From positions 1-64,000 of the forward strand of contig BDIU01000359.1 of NCBI GenBank assembly GCA_002118135.1: a stretch of 64,000 bases of DNA. The letters are read 5' to 3'. Both the position numbers and the translations under genes were made by a program. Below the pieces are notes generated by a model. The model searched no databases. It was given only the letters and a program-made list of their open reading frames with translations, and was not told where the DNA came from. Below are positions 11,801-25,000 of the stretch, in pieces. Numbering within the stretch: the first letter of the stretch is position 1; each line of letters opens with the position of its first letter. The stretch comes from Trebouxia sp. TZW2008 (lineage: Eukaryota; Chlorophyta; Trebouxiophyceae; Trebouxiales; Trebouxiaceae).

Positions 11801-14022
11801 AATTCACAGTCCACACTGATGCATAGTGACTGAGATTGTGAAGGCTCTTTGCATCCGCTTGCAACTTTAGACATCCTGCAGTGGCATGGTGGCATTTGGC
11901 GCTCATGCCAGCTCGTGCTTGCAAAGGGAGCAAATAGAGCTGATGCCTGCTCTCTGTGCAGTTTGCATGCATAACTGCGCTTGCGTCACTCGCCCAACAT
12001 CATCAAGCTCACAAAATTGAGGCGCAGTTGCCAATGTTTTGACAACAGCATAAGCTGAAGCCGCTGGCATGACTTTGCCATGGGTTGCTATATGGACAAA
12101 TGGTTTGCTGGTCAGCAAAATCATCTGGCAGTTGCTTCTGTGCCCTTACACACAGAGCCAGCATGCTGTCTCAATGTGAACTTCGAACTGTGCCATAAGT
12201 CAGTATCGTCTCCTGCTATCACCATGACTTAGCTGACTCACCCAGCATAGCTGCATTTCAGTCAGCAAAACTTGACATTTATCGTGATACTCAAGCTCAA
12301 TGCAGTGCTCTCTTTGACGTGGGAAAGAGAAACTTGTGTCTGTGTCACTTGCAGCTGAACACCAACCAGTGGCATCATGACCGTCAATGTGCTTGCAGGT
12401 GGTAGTCTGGTGCTGCAGCTGAGTGATTGCATGACCATGTTCACTGCTGATCTGGTGTATTTGATGACACGGTGTTTCGACAGCAGCATCATATTGAAGC
12501 CATTCACATCTTGCATCTGCTCATCAGCGAGGTTCCTGATCTGTCGAGGCAAGTCTGGAGAATGCATCAGCACTGTTTCCCACCTGCATAAGGTACGCAC
12601 CCCGACAGGCACTGATCCTCCCCATTCAGATCACTGACCATAGGTCTGTTTGCATGTGTCATTTCCTACAAGGCGCTGTTGCAAGATGACTATACAGTCT
12701 GACATTGTCTGTATGAGCGCCAGTTGGGTCTCCAAGATTGTAATCGTAATTGATTGGTTGACACTTTCAATCCAAGGCTCTTGCAAGCTACGTCATGCAT
12801 TACGCCGGAGGCAATGCTGTTGAGTACACGTGTCACACCACGCTGCAAAGTACAGTAGCATGTGTATCATTTTGCACTGTCACAAATTCAACAAAAGATG
12901 CGCCTCAACTGGCCTCAGATACAACTGCTGATTGCTTTGCAGTAACGTTTGCATTCATTGTGGCATTGATGCTTCACAGGTGTTACGTGCCAGCGAGGCA
13001 CTTGGGTCTGCCAGCCAATGCATAGGCGCCTTTGTGGCCCCTGCCAGCCTTTTTGCCAGTGGCGTATACAAATACATGTCAGAACGCAATGCTGCCCTTG
13101 CAACAAGAGAGATCAAGGTATACATACTATCAGAAACAAGAGTCTTTCTGGACTGCTTGGTTGCATACCTCATACATGCATGGACGCAACAGTAGCAGCT
13201 GCTTTTGTGCTGAAAACATGCATGCACCGTCATGACATCAGCAGGCATTGCATTGCAGCACAAGCTTCATTGGAGCTAGCAGCAGTTACCAGCAGTTGCC
13301 ACCGCTTGAGGGCGCCTGTCATCATGCATGTTGCCTGCAGGCTAGAAAGCACATAGCAGCCAACCCAGCGCAGGCAAAGGAGCCAGGAAAGAATGCTGCA
13401 GTAGCTGAGCAGAAGCTGTGTGGCCCATCAGCAAGGCCTGGCGTGAGTCATTGGACAGGCACTTTGTCAGTGAAGTCACACAAAGGCATTGAAGCTGTGG
13501 GGGCGCTTGTTTGTGACGACTGGCCAGACCATGTTTCACAGTAAGTCACTGTGCATTGACAACCCATGAGCATCAATTTGGTCCAATACTGCCCTTTACA
13601 GAGGTATCTGTCACAACACATTGCAGTTGCTCCCAACACTTTGTGTGTTGAGGCATGCTTGCCTTATGCTCACCGTGTGACGTCAGCTGACCAAATCGGG
13701 CAGCAACACTCATCTGAAAGCAGATTGCTAAGCCGAATGCGCATGCAGGGACTCCAATCTGGTGGTGGTGGAGTACGTGCCAAAGAATCAGCTGCAAGCA
13801 TCAGTGACATGGACAAGCACAATGCAGGCAGTCACAAGTGCTGTGAAACCTGTGTCAGACTTTTTGGGTTATCTGCGGGGCTTCAGAGGCACACATGTAT
13901 CACATTCAGCTGAGAAGGTGGGGATTGTTGTGCTGAAGCAGCACGGTGTGGTCATCTTGTCTGCACTGTCCCATGAGGACACCAGAATTAGGTGTCAATT
14001 TGCGCCTAGCTATAGTTCTTGA
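5882..14022 (+). CDS. CMTR2-like mRNA cap 2'-O-ribose methyltransferase with G-patch and SPOC-like domain
   Basis: Exons: 5882-6099, 6226-6392, 6493-6632, 7383-7652, 8138-8275, 8700-8864, 9114-9352, 9819-9937, 10536-10747, 11013-11637, 12399-12592, 12980-13117, 13341-13540, 13749-14022; 3,099 nt, 1,032 residues, all phases consistent. Residues 74-311 form an FtsJ/RrmJ-type (RFM) domain: the SAM loop HLCEAPGAFI (123-132), [28 protein letters not shown] and [12 protein letters not shown]96-D225-K265-E302 tetrad fits the known K-D-K-E catalytic set, so the enzyme should methylate the first transcribed nucleotides of capped mRNA. A G-patch follows (about 470-514: [15 protein letters not shown], then [10 protein letters not shown]). 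A second RFM domain (about 640-829) has Gln where the third catalytic Lys sits (SLVLQLSD), so it is probably inactive. Residues 911-1020 resemble a SPOC domain. Intron 6 uses a GC donor (GAG|GCAAGT). Confidence 0.88.
10941..10985. repeat. (CCCTG)9 microsatellite
   Basis: Nine perfect CCCTG units lie in intron 9 of the cap methyltransferase gene, ending 27 bp before the acceptor of exon 11013-11637. The run gives the intron a strong pyrimidine bias near its 3' end. Confidence 0.95.
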
Positions 14023-14111
14023 CTTTAGAGTGGTTGTGGTGACAATGTTAGCTTGACAAGGTGCGTTGCATGATTGTGAAGGCAATCAAATTATCAGCGA
14101 CAGCCTCACGA

Positions 14112-14116
14112 TGTAA
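14112..14116 (+). terminator. Candidate TGTAA polyadenylation signal
   Basis: TGTAA is the common polyadenylation signal of chlorophyte algae. This copy lies 90 nt after the cap methyltransferase stop codon (14020-14022) on the same strand. A second TGTAA at 12739-12743 falls in an intron of the same gene and could allow premature polyadenylation. Confidence 0.4.
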
Positions 14117-14159
14117 GGCTCACGGCGGCTTCAGCATATGCTTGTACTGTAGTGGTACC

Positions 14160-14740
14160 CAGCCTGATGCATGGCCACCACGTATGCTATTCTCGGAGTC
14201 TTTCGGCCTGGCGTGCAACATCGGGATCTGCAGCGCGCAACGGGCAACGAGCTTAGTTGCAGTCAGTCGAAAGCACCTAACGAAATATGGCGAACGCACA
14301 TAACTGCAAGATCTGTGGCAAACTCGTCACGCGAGTTGACATTGCAAGCCGACAGCAAATCCGCTTGCTGTGCAATCGCTAGTGCATGCAATGCGATGCA
14401 GTGCAAGCATTGAAGCAGATACTGGCCCGCTTCTGCTGTCGTTGCCTCACCGCGGAACCATCCAAAAGCCATCGCTGCACGTATGTGCGAGCTTGCTGCA
14501 GGTAGCAGCGATAAAGATCTGAACAAATGCGTAGACCGATTTGTGCGCGGTCTTGTCGTTTCAGACGCGCAAGCGTTGCAATGTTTCGACTGCGCAAAAG
14601 CCTAGGCAAGACCAGCCTTTTGAAGACCCAGTTTCATGTCGAGCTGTGCCATCTGACAAATACCAGGTCATCGCCACAGGAAGCGCGCGGTCCGGCAGTG
14701 ATCACAATGGCAGTCAAAGTTTGACTGAAGTTTGATGGCC
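14160..14740 (+). other. CG-rich stretch with fragments of a possible small zinc-binding protein gene
   Basis: CG dinucleotides are dense here, as at other gene starts in the window. On the plus strand an ATG at 14287 begins MANAHNCKICGKLVTR with a CxxC pair and stops after 30 codons. A second frame (about 14417-14603) reads MCELAAGSSDKDLNKC and ends QCFDCAKA, again with CxxC. A third frame reads FEDPVSCRAVPSDKYQVIATG up to 14735. The three lie in successive frames and I could not find introns joining them. It may be a real small gene with introns I missed, or a decayed one. Confidence 0.25.
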
Positions 14741-14757
14741 AAGTGTCGGACTGTAAA

Positions 14758-14777
14758 TTCTATTCTATTCTATTCTA
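14758..14777. repeat. (TTCTA)4 microsatellite
   Basis: Four perfect pentanucleotide units with a partial fifth, just beyond the CG-rich stretch. Confidence 0.9.
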
Positions 14778-15663
14778 TCTACCTGATGCCACCAGGGTAA
14801 TTGATGTACTCTATGTACTACTGGCAAAACAAAGTCCAAGTGATTGACACCAACACTGCTAGCGGCTGCCTTGATGCTCCTCTCTCGCTAGCGTTTCTAC
14901 AGCACTACTAGCGACAAATTTAACAACTTGCTTCAAGGAGCTTCAATAATTATTAATAAGCAAGCTTGGCAGCAATCATTGTCCAGCTCAGCAAGCGGCT
15001 TGTTTGGACCATGCAACTCATGATGCTTGTCAGAGCAAGTCTTAGAATGGCCAGCTAGCAAGAGCGCTCTTGCAGTGCCTGTCACGGCTGTTGTGTCACA
15101 ACGGGTTTTTGCCGACTGCAAGCTCAAGCAGATCGGTCGATTCTGGCTCTTGCTTAATCGTGACAACTATTGATCCAGGAATCAGATGGTTGTGTCCCAC
15201 CAGGTGCTGGTTGCAGACACGGAAGCTTCGAAGAAGCTGATCACAATAAATATGTTTAGGTTTCAAACACCCAAAAGGATGAGTAAGGTTGGCTTGCCCA
15301 ACACCTTGTCAGTCAATGCACGGCCTGGCCAATCCAAGACTTGCTTTGATCAGCAGCATCCATCAAATGGTGCAAGGCTGCAGCTGGGCAACTTGTTGCT
15401 GTCAAAGCTTCTAGAGCAAAACTTCACATTTGTCATTCAATAACCAAGTTGTTACCAAGATAGCGCGACAGAGATGGGGCATTAGACATTGCTACCAAGA
15501 TGTTACCATGTCATGGCCATGTCCATGGAATGAGCTCATGACTAAATGCACCCTAACAATTGCTGGCCGCTTGGAATGCCGAAGCGTTGCCATTCCCGAA
15601 GCGTGACAGACTGTTATCGACGCACAGTGTCGGCAGTCCTGACGCTGTTTGGGTATCATCAAC
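14778..15663. other. No supported gene
   Basis: Short frames only. The longest, 15186-15443 on the plus strand (MVVSHQVLVADTEASKKL onward), has no recognisable domain or clear splice partners. Downstream exons of the minus-strand ORF at 15664-15818 could lie here but were not identified. Confidence 0.4.
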
Positions 15664-15818
15664 CTGGCCACGAGGACGTCGCGGCTGACTTTGTCGGCGA
15701 TGTTTGCTGATAGCTTCTCTATCAGCTGTAACAACTGCTCAATCCTTGCCTCCTCCGCGATGACCTTACTGCAAATGTGACTGAACTGCGGCGGAGCGAC
15801 ACCTATTGCAGTAGACAT
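15664..15818 (-). CDS. Probable first exon of an unidentified gene
   Basis: The ATG at 15818 opens MSTAIGVAPPQFSHICSK followed by an alpha-helical, Leu/Ile-spaced stretch (EEARIEQLLQLIEKL). A donor GCCAG|GTTGAT at 15663 would end it in phase 2 after 51 codons; unspliced, the frame runs on to 15492. It stands head-to-head with the surface-protein gene at 16041 in a CG-rich patch, as expected for a gene start. The helical stretch suggests a short coiled coil. Product unknown. Confidence 0.35.
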
Positions 15819-16040
15819 CCTATATTCTGCATGCTTTGACAGTGTGCTCCGCCCTTTTGGCGTCTCGACCTACGTGCTGCCTTGTTAACATACCTCCTTC
15901 ACAGCGCTTGCATCACAAGACTAACGACCGCAAGCGCAAGCACGCTTACTCCACCAAACTCAAGGCATGCTTCTGAAGCTACCAAAGTCACAAGAGCGCT
16001 TATCAGCTACAAGTAGCTTCTCAGACAGCATCATCATCTC
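15819..16040. promoter_or_regulatory. Divergent promoter region of the surface-protein gene
   Basis: There are 222 bp between the minus-strand start at 15818 and the plus-strand start at 16041. No clear TATA element was seen. Confidence 0.35.
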
Positions 16041-19000
16041 ATGGCAAGATTGCAGCCAGAAGCAGAAGAATTGGACATTTCAGCGCCACAGTCATCACCC
16101 CTGCTATCACAAGTCAGCAGCCTGATCAGGCAACCAACTCTCCTCAAGTTCAACAGCGTTGTGCCCTTGCAACCTCAAAGCCCTGATGTCACAGCACTGC
16201 CTGGTCTCTGGAGACGCGGCTCGCTTCCATCTCAAACCTCACTCCCACAGCAAGACTTTTCTTGGACAGGACCAGAATTGCCGCAAAGGCAAGCTTGGGC
16301 ACAGCCTTCAAGGCAGCTGGGCAGTTTGGACAGTCCCAGAGAAGAGTCACAGTTCAGAAGTCAGCTGTCCAGAGAGGCGTCTGGCACATCAGTGGATCAG
16401 CGCATATTTGGAGGTATAGCAAGCATCCCCGGCCACCTTGATGTGCCCTCCTCACCTAGACCTGCAGGTCCGACATCATGTCTGAATGTGAACTTGATGT
16501 GATGGAAATGGGCCTGCGCAGCGTCGTGCCATTCATGTGCTTTGGCATCCATGCAAGCAGAGTTTGAAGATGTCGAGCACAGCAAACATGAAGACTGCTG
16601 CATTCAGGACTGAAAGGTGTTGTTGCATGTTGGGCTGCGCTACATGAAGCTATGCAAAGATGGCTGTTTCGCAGCACAACATACCACTTGTCTCTTGCAT
16701 GGCAAGTTCATGCTGATGCACCGCATGCGTGTACACCCAACACGTCAGCCTTCATGCTCTGTCCAAACTAAGGTCTGGCTTACATAGCACATAAAATTTC
16801 TGTTGTTCAGGGTCCTTGCTCCAGTCACAGTCATCAGTCAACAGACCTGCAGTAGCCAGCCCCCAGTCTCCACGCCAAACCCCCCTGCAACCCTCCGCCT
16901 CTGGCATAACCCTCCAACCCCCCCAGCCTCTGAATTCCCAACCCTCTCTCATCCCCTCTTCAAGAGACAGGGCAGCCGCGCTGAGGAAAACCCGTGTAGA
17001 CCCTGAAGAAGAAGAACGCAATCTCGGCAACCCCAGCACCAGTGCTAATGCGCGCAACAGTAAGCGTAGCAGCACACGAAGCAGCACAAGGCGGGATGGC
17101 GGTGGTGCAAGCACCACAGCTGGGGCTGACTCTGCTGGCGGTGGTGGGAAGAATCATAGCAGAGCGTATAGGACTTCAAGTGATGTGTCCAACTACCTGA
17201 GCTACGACTGGAAGGCGCTGACAGGGGTGAAGAGGCCTAACAAGCGATCGCGCAGGCTGCTCATGGTAAGACTTCTTGGGTCAAGGTCATATGCAAACTT
17301 TTCAAAGGTATTGATAATGACGGTGTTTCAAGCAGCTTGATCAGCAGTAGCCACCTGCAAAGACAAGACCGCAGTCAGCACTCATGGCATCTGATATTCA
17401 AACTGCATGTGATGTGGACGGGCCCAAATCATGTACAGCTTCACCAGAACATGCAAAGCAGATCAATCTGTAAGGTGAGAGTCTCTTATACCATAGTGAC
17501 ATTGCATTTCTGTCAGGAAGCTGTCGCATGACTGAAGCACATGGGCGCCATTTACAGGTGGCTGCCATACTGCTGATTGTCCTAGCACATGATGCTGTGC
17601 TGGCGTGGGGTGCCTTTACGCTGGCAAACAAATACTTTCCTCAGAAGGTGGCGTTGAAAGATGCTGTCTCCAGTCCCTTGAATCTTCTTCCGGGAGGAGG
17701 CAAGGTCAATATTGGTTCTAGTGAGTCAATTTACAGTCACTTAGTGGCTAACCATGACTTTGTTGCGATGCATGATTAGCAACCAGCAATACCTGTGCAG
17801 CATGCCGACCGAATATGTCTATGCTTGTTTAGGTAGCTGTAATCATGGTTGCTGTGAGCCTGAATCTGTTTGCTTCTTGCTGTTCTGTGTGCTATGAACT
17901 GCAACATTGTTGTCATGCGTGAATGCGTTGTATGCAGATGTCAGTCGTTTGCCTTGTCAAAACGCCTAGGAGTGCCACTTCTGAGATGTAAGGTTGACCT
18001 GACAATGCATCAAAATGTGTCTCTATCATCATGCAGACTCTACTTGATGCGGTCGTTGTTGTGGTGACTGCTTCTGAAGGCACTTTTGGCTGTGCTGCAG
18101 CGGGGCATGAAGCTGACCTGATGGTGTATGGCAATGTGTACGTCATGCAGCAGGGCACCACCGCTGCCAGCCGACGTCTCAGTGAACAGACAGGTACGAA
18201 AAAGAGCCACTGTCGCGTCATATTATTCTCTCGAGAGATCATAGTGATCGGTGTCAAATCCATTCAGCATTCATAACATGTCCATGCACCACTAATCCCA
18301 TATGTTTAGCCTGTTGCTGCCTATATCAAGTGACATGTGACATGTGACATGTGACATGTGACATGTGACATGTGACATGATTGCAGAATGTTTTCAATGC
18401 AGTGCATCATGATTGAACTCAAGTGCTGACTATGGTCACCTTTCCTCTTCTGCACCCTCTCTGGCATCACATAGACGAACACAAGTTGTTTCACTGATGC
18501 GAATGACACCAGCAAAGCCTGCCTGAAGGGGTTTTGAGAGTGTGCATCCATTTGTAGCCAACATCAGCTGTGCCAGCCCTTCAGTACTTGAAAGCCGGAT
18601 GTTACATCTGCAGACCATGGTGATGTGGCCCCTGATGGGCTGACTGGGCAGCCTGCTACACAGGCTAGCAACAGCACTGCAGAGTGGGATGACAGCACAA
18701 ATAGTCAGTGTGTGCACTGCCTTTTCGTGATGTAGCATGCAGGTCTGTCCAAGCAATCAAAAGCGCTGCAGAATCAGGTGACAGCACACTCATGCTATGC
18801 ACTGAACTGTGGTCATGCGTCATGCAGACCATGGTGGTGTGGGTCCTGATGGTACGACTGGGCGCAGTCTGTTGCAGTCTACTGTACAGGCAAGCAATGG
18901 CACTGCAACATGGAATGACAGCACAACTGCTGCTGGGTTGCAAGTCATGGGCGGGAATGGGCCTACAGAGCTCGTGGTGGACAGCGGCAGTCTGCAGGTA

Positions 19001-22000
19001 CATGTTCTTGCAAAGAATGCCGCTTCAGTCATAGCCTTCAGCATTGTTGAACATCATTGATGCTTGTTGCTTTCCCAGGTCCGGCATAGTGCTAGGTGTA
19101 TGTGGCACAAAGTGTCTTGTCCACATTGTATGGTGTAGCCACTGGGTGGTGTAAATGGCACAATCACTGCACCCTTTGCAAGCTCAGGCACTGTGTATGT
19201 GGCACGATGACAAGACAATGTTACTGGGCAGCACAGCACTGTACTTTCAAGATGAACAATGGCCTGTTGCACTGCAGTATGGCAGTGGGTTGAGGCTGGG
19301 CCCTGTGAACAGCACAACTACCACACGCCTGGCAAGCTTAGGCACCGGCCAGCCCTTGCTGTTGACCTACGGGCAGAAGCCAGTGCTGCTGGTTAATGAG
19401 ACCCACACAGTGCTGTACGGCGTCAATGGAAGCTCAAGCATTAGCCTGTATGCTGACTCTCAAGGCAATGGGTCAGTCAGCATTCAGGCAGCCAACACAC
19501 AGCTGCAGTCAGCACAGGTCAACTTGGGTGATTCTTCATTCAATGAGACTGTCATTGCTTTGATTGAGGCTGCAAGGGGGGTAGCCCCAGGCACCCCTCA
19601 GGGGTCAGTGAGCCCAAATTGCCCTGTGCCTACAGAGGGGCCAGGGGTTGCAAGTGCCCCTGTGGCTGCCCCTTCTGAAGGTCCTGTCGCAGCAGCCCCT
19701 GCCTCTGCCTATTCTGGAGGGCTGGTGCCAGCAGCCCCACAGCCTCAATCAACCCCTCCTGGAACCCCCTCTGCACCCCTTCAGGGTGGTGTGCCCCCAT
19801 CAACCCCTTCATCTTCTTCTAACGAACAGACTACTGTACAACCTGCTGAATTTCCCTTGCCAACCCCAGGGGGTGCTTCCCGAGTGTCTGAGTCACCACC
19901 ACCACTGTCACAGTGGCCCCCGCCACCGCTGGCTGCTGCTGCTGGTCCAGCATCTTCTGCTGAGCCACCGGCACAGGTTTTGCCGGCCACAGCTAGCCCT
20001 CAGATGCCACCACCCGAGCCTCCTGCCTCTTTGCCACAGCCGCCACAGAGCATGCCCTCCAGCAGTGGAAGCCCGCCGCCACCATCAGTGCAACCTGCAC
20101 CACCACCACCTGAAAGCCTCTCACCTCCTCAGCAGCCTGTACCACTGCCAGCTGGAAGCCAACAACCACTGTCACAGCCTGCACCGCCACCACCACCTGC
20201 AAGCCTCCCACCTCCTCAGCAGCCTGCACCACCGCCAGCTGAAAGCCAACCACCACTATCACAGCCTGCACCACCACCATCTGAAAGTAGCACACCATTG
20301 CTGCAGCCTGCACAACCATCTCTGTCACAGCCTGAACCACCGCCACCAGGAAGCCTGCCACCACTGCCAGCGTCTTCACCACTGCCACCTGACAGCACGC
20401 CACCAATGCTGCAGCCTGAGCCTGCTGCCAGCTCTCAGGCAGAAGCACCCGCCTCCTTCACCCCCTTGCCTTCTAGTGCACCCGCCTTGCCAATTCAGCC
20501 CCCTGCCCTCTCCCAAGAGCCCCTACCAGCACCCTTGATGACATCTGCTGGCCCTGATGCAGCTATGGGCCATGCTGCACTCCACCCGCCAGAGCCCCCT
20601 TTGACCCCTGCTGCATCCCAGATGCCTCCGCCAGCACCTTCAGTGCCCTTTATCAACCCTCCTGGAGCTGTGGGCCAGACTGAACCACCCCCAACAGATC
20701 CACCAGTCCCATCACCGCCACCAGCAATGCTGCCACAGTCTACATCAAGTCTGACACCAGCAGCACCTGCACCAGCTGGTCAAACACCTGCTGTGCCGTC
20801 GCAGCCACCTGTACCTTCTCTTGCTGGACCACTACCCTCATCATCTGAGACGCCTCCTGCCACAGCTGAACCACCAACGGCAGGAGCCCCACTAGCATCA
20901 CCACTGTCGCCACCATCGCCTGCTGCTGCATCAGAGCCACCACCGCTGTCGCCGCCGCCAGCACCACCACCGGCCACACCACCAGGCACAAGGGCTGTGG
21001 CCGCCCCTGCTTCAGCACCACCACCCCTGGCTGCACAGTTGCCACCATCAACATCAGCACCCGCTCCTTCATCACCCGGCCCTGCAACAGTGACACCAGT
21101 CACACCATCAGGCACAGCAGCTGCGACCACTGCTGCATCAGAGGCACCACAACCATCCGCATCAGCACTCACACCTTCAGCAGTGAGCCCTTCGATGCCA
21201 ACAGCAGTCACACCACCAGGCACAGCAACTGTGGCCGCCCCTGTTGCAACAAGTTTGCCACCAATTGAGCCTCCACCAAGCAACCCTCCCTCTTCCGTGC
21301 CTCTTCTAGCCCCTGCAGTTGGGCCCATACCTCCTCCTCCTCCCTCACCACCTTCTTTCCCTCTTTCTGCTGGCCTGCAGCCCAACCCAGCCACCTCTTC
21401 ACCTCCAGCGACCAATCCTTCATCCCCAGCAAGCCCCCCTCCCAGCCCAGTAAATCCCCCTGCCACCCCAGCAACCCCCCCTCCACCCCCAGCAACCTTC
21501 TTGGTGACCCCAACCTCAACCCCTATGCCTGTGGTTTTGGAGCCGCCACCAGCGTATCTGATGCCGCCCAGCAGCTTAGCCCCATCCCCCCTGGCTCCAC
21601 CGCTTCTGACACCACCAAGCCCTGTTTGGCCTGAGCTTCCAGCTGCAGTGCCGTTTGATGGCATCATCTCTGGGGAGCTGGCGTTTACATTCCTGGGCAA
21701 CAACAGCATAGCGGGAACAAGCACTCAGGTTTGTGCTACCTCAAGGATATATATCTAAACAACTGTAGAAGAATAAGCTGTATCAAGCCATCTCCCCTTC
21801 TTCTGTGCCTTGAGTACTTGTCCCATCACATCACAATTGTCTGTTGAGTTCATGGTACAGCTCAGATTGCACTCCCTGCATTGCAATGTCACGGAAAACA
21901 ACCAGACATCTTCAATGCTACTGTATTGTATGCAGTTGCTGATAGACAGCCCATCCCAGAACAATATCTTCTACTTGCCAGATGCAAGCGGCATTGTGTC

Positions 22001-25000
22001 AGTCATTGCTCAGTCTCCTGCCCTGCTTTCATATTTTGCATTGCAATGCCGTGGAGCACAGCAAAATGACTACAGAGTTGATGGATTGTATGCAGTTGCT
22101 GATAGATGGTCCATCCCGAAGAACATCATCTACCTGCCAGATGCAAGCGGCACTGTGGCAGTCAATGCTGAGCCTCCTTCGTACGTGGACACTGCTTGCA
22201 TAGCCTGCATTGCAATGTCATGGAGCCCAAAAAAGCACTTTCAGAGTTGATGGGTTGTATGCAGTTGCTGATAGATGGTCCATCCCAGAACAACATCATC
22301 TATCTGCCAGATGCAAGCGGCACTGTGGTTGTGAATGCCGAGCCTCCTTTGCATTTGGACCCTGATGGCACTGTGTATCTGGAGCAAGGGGCGATCAGGC
22401 AGGTTGGGCAGCTGACAGCTGGCAGCCTTGGAGCAGGCTTTGGTGAGTATTCAGCTCTGTTTATGCAAAAGTGTTGTCTGTTTGAGTCTTCTGACACTGT
22501 ACGTCTTGAGCAAAGAGGCATCAGGCTGGTTGGGCAGCTGACAGCTGGCAGCCTAGGAGCAGGCCTTCGTCAGATTTTGAGCTCTGTTCATGCAAAAGTG
22601 TTGTTCTCACGTGTTTTCTGGCAGTGTATGTCTGGAGCAAGGGGAGATCCGGCAGGTTGGGCAATTGACCGGTGCAGTCTTAAAGCAGGCTTTGGTGAGT
22701 GTTCAGCTCTGTATATGCAGAATTGTTGTCGCTGTGAGTCTTCTGGCAGTGTATGTCTGGAACAAGGGGGGTTCCAGCAGGTTGAGCAATTGACCGCTGG
22801 CAGTCCTGGACCCAGGCTTTGGTGAGAAATTCAGCTCTATCTCCTGGTTTTCTGGTCAAATGAATAAGCTCTGTGTCTGCAAAGGTGCCATTGCCTTGCA
22901 ACGCAGAAGATTGTTTCGTATAGTTCTGTCATGATAAGCAAATGCAACACTGTGCAAAGGTGTGCTTCAGCTCCTGCATGTTCATGTCACATCTGTTGCA
23001 ATGGCATCATGGGACAGATCTCACCGCAGATAGTTTTGCATATATACTGTGAACCTGTTAGACTGATGCGGCAAAAGCATCATGCTCTGACTTGCTGTTT
23101 TCAGCAACCGAGGTGCATGTGCAGATATGTTGTTAGCTCTTTCCACCGTTGGAAGCCTCCTTTGCATCATGCTGTCTGTGGCCGCTGTGAAGAGCTTGAG
23201 TTCAAGCATGTACTTCTGCCTTTCAAAGACAAGTCCAGTCAGCTGTTCTGACCCCGTTTGCAGCACTGCACCACATGCTGACCAGCTTGCGCAATCTCAC
23301 ACCTGTGCATGTTGCAGGTGACCTATCTATACCCAACAGCAGCTTGACCATTGGCTCTTTGACGGTGACTGACACAGCTACCTTCACTTCTTCAGCGCCC
23401 ATCATAGCCAATGCAGCGGTGACAGCCTAAGGGAATGTCACACTGGGAATGGGTGCCAGTCAAGCTCTCCCATTTTTTTGCCCTGAGTCTCGTTTGCTCT
23501 CGTTGCAGGTGATCTGTACATCTCCAACAGCAGCTTGACTGTTGGCCAGATGACCGTGACTGACGCAGCTACCTTCTCTTCTTGAGCGCCTATCATAGCC
23601 GATGCAGCACTGACAGCCTACAGCAATGTCACATTGAGAATGGATGCCAGTCAAGCTCTCCCAATTTTTGCCCTGAGTCTCATTTGCTCTCATTGCAGGT
23701 GATCTGTACATCCCCAACAGCAGCTTGACTGTTGGCCAGATGACCGTGACTGATGCCGCAACCTTCACTTCTTCAGCGCTTGTTACAGCAAATGCAGCCC
23801 TGACAGCCCATGGGAATGTCACCCTGGGGACAGATGCCAGTCAAGCTCTGCTAGTGCAAGCCATCTCAACATTCAATGCTCCTGTCACTGCTGCTAGTAA
23901 CATGACCGTCGGCAGCAGCAGCAGCAGCAGCAACAGCTCGCTTCTTGTGCTAGCAGACGCAGTGTTCACAGCACCAGTGAATGCCCAAGCTGATTTCACA
24001 ATTGGCAGTAGCAGCAGCAATCGCCTCAGTGTTCTGGCAGCATCAAATTTTGCAGCACCAGTCAATGCACAGAATGATGTCACGCTTGGCAGTAGTAGCA
24101 GCAACCGCCTCAGTGTTCTGGCAGCAGCAACATTGACAGCACCAGTCAAAGCACAGGATGATGTCACGCTTGGCACCGACAGCAGCAATCGCCTCAGTGT
24201 TCTGGCAGCAGCAACATTCACAGCGCCATTTCATGCGCAGGCTGATGTCACGCTTGGCACTGACAGCAACAACAGCCTCAGTATTATGTCAGCAGCAGCG
24301 TTTGCAGCGTCATTGACGGCTCAGAACAATGTTGTGCTTGGTAACAGCAGCAGCCAGACGCTCAGTGTGTTGGCAGTCTCTACTTTTGGGGCGCCATTGA
24401 CAGCACAGAACAATGTTGTGCTTGGCAACAGCAGCAGCCAAACGCTTTTGGTGCAGGCTTCATCAACGCTTACTGCACCCCTTGTGGTTCAGGCAAACGC
24501 TGTCATTGGCAACAGCAGCAGCCAAACGCTCAGTGTGCTAGCAATTGCTACCTTTGCAGCACCGTTGACAGCTCAAAGCAATGTAGTCCTTGGCAGCAGC
24601 AGCAGCCAAGCGTTGTTAGTCCAAGCGTCTTCAACATTCGCTGCTCCAGTTATTGCCAATGCTGCAGTCACAGTCAGTCCCAGCAACACTTTCAATGCGC
24701 TAGGAGACATTGTACTAGGCAGCAGCAGCAGCAACAGACTCACTGTGAATGCAAACGCCACATTTGCATCAGCAGTTACGCTCAATGGCCTGCTGACAGT
24801 GAATGGCAGCATGTTTCTAGGAGGCAGCAATGTGACAGTTGCTGCTGCCTGCGTCTTCACAGCTGCAGCGCCTATCACTGCTAACGCCTCAGCAGTGTTC
24901 AACGCTCCAGTCAGCTTCAGCCCGACAGCGCCAGTAATTGTTGGTGCTGCAGCAGTGTTCAATGCCCCTGTGAGCACCAGTCCAACAGCTCCACTCACTG

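Noticed and set aside
12399..12637. Ending the cap methyltransferase at the stop 12635-12637 with polyadenylation at 12739
   Set aside because: A donor at 12593 joins in phase to exons at 12980, 13341 and 13749, and the first of these resembles the C-terminal helical part of CMTR2; the short form may still exist as an alternative.
20780..21724. 314-residue minus-strand ORF rich in Gly, Val and Ala
   Set aside because: It is the complement of the Pro/Ser/Ala tract of the surface protein; CC-rich codons give GG-rich antisense without stops. The plus frame has consistent splice phases.
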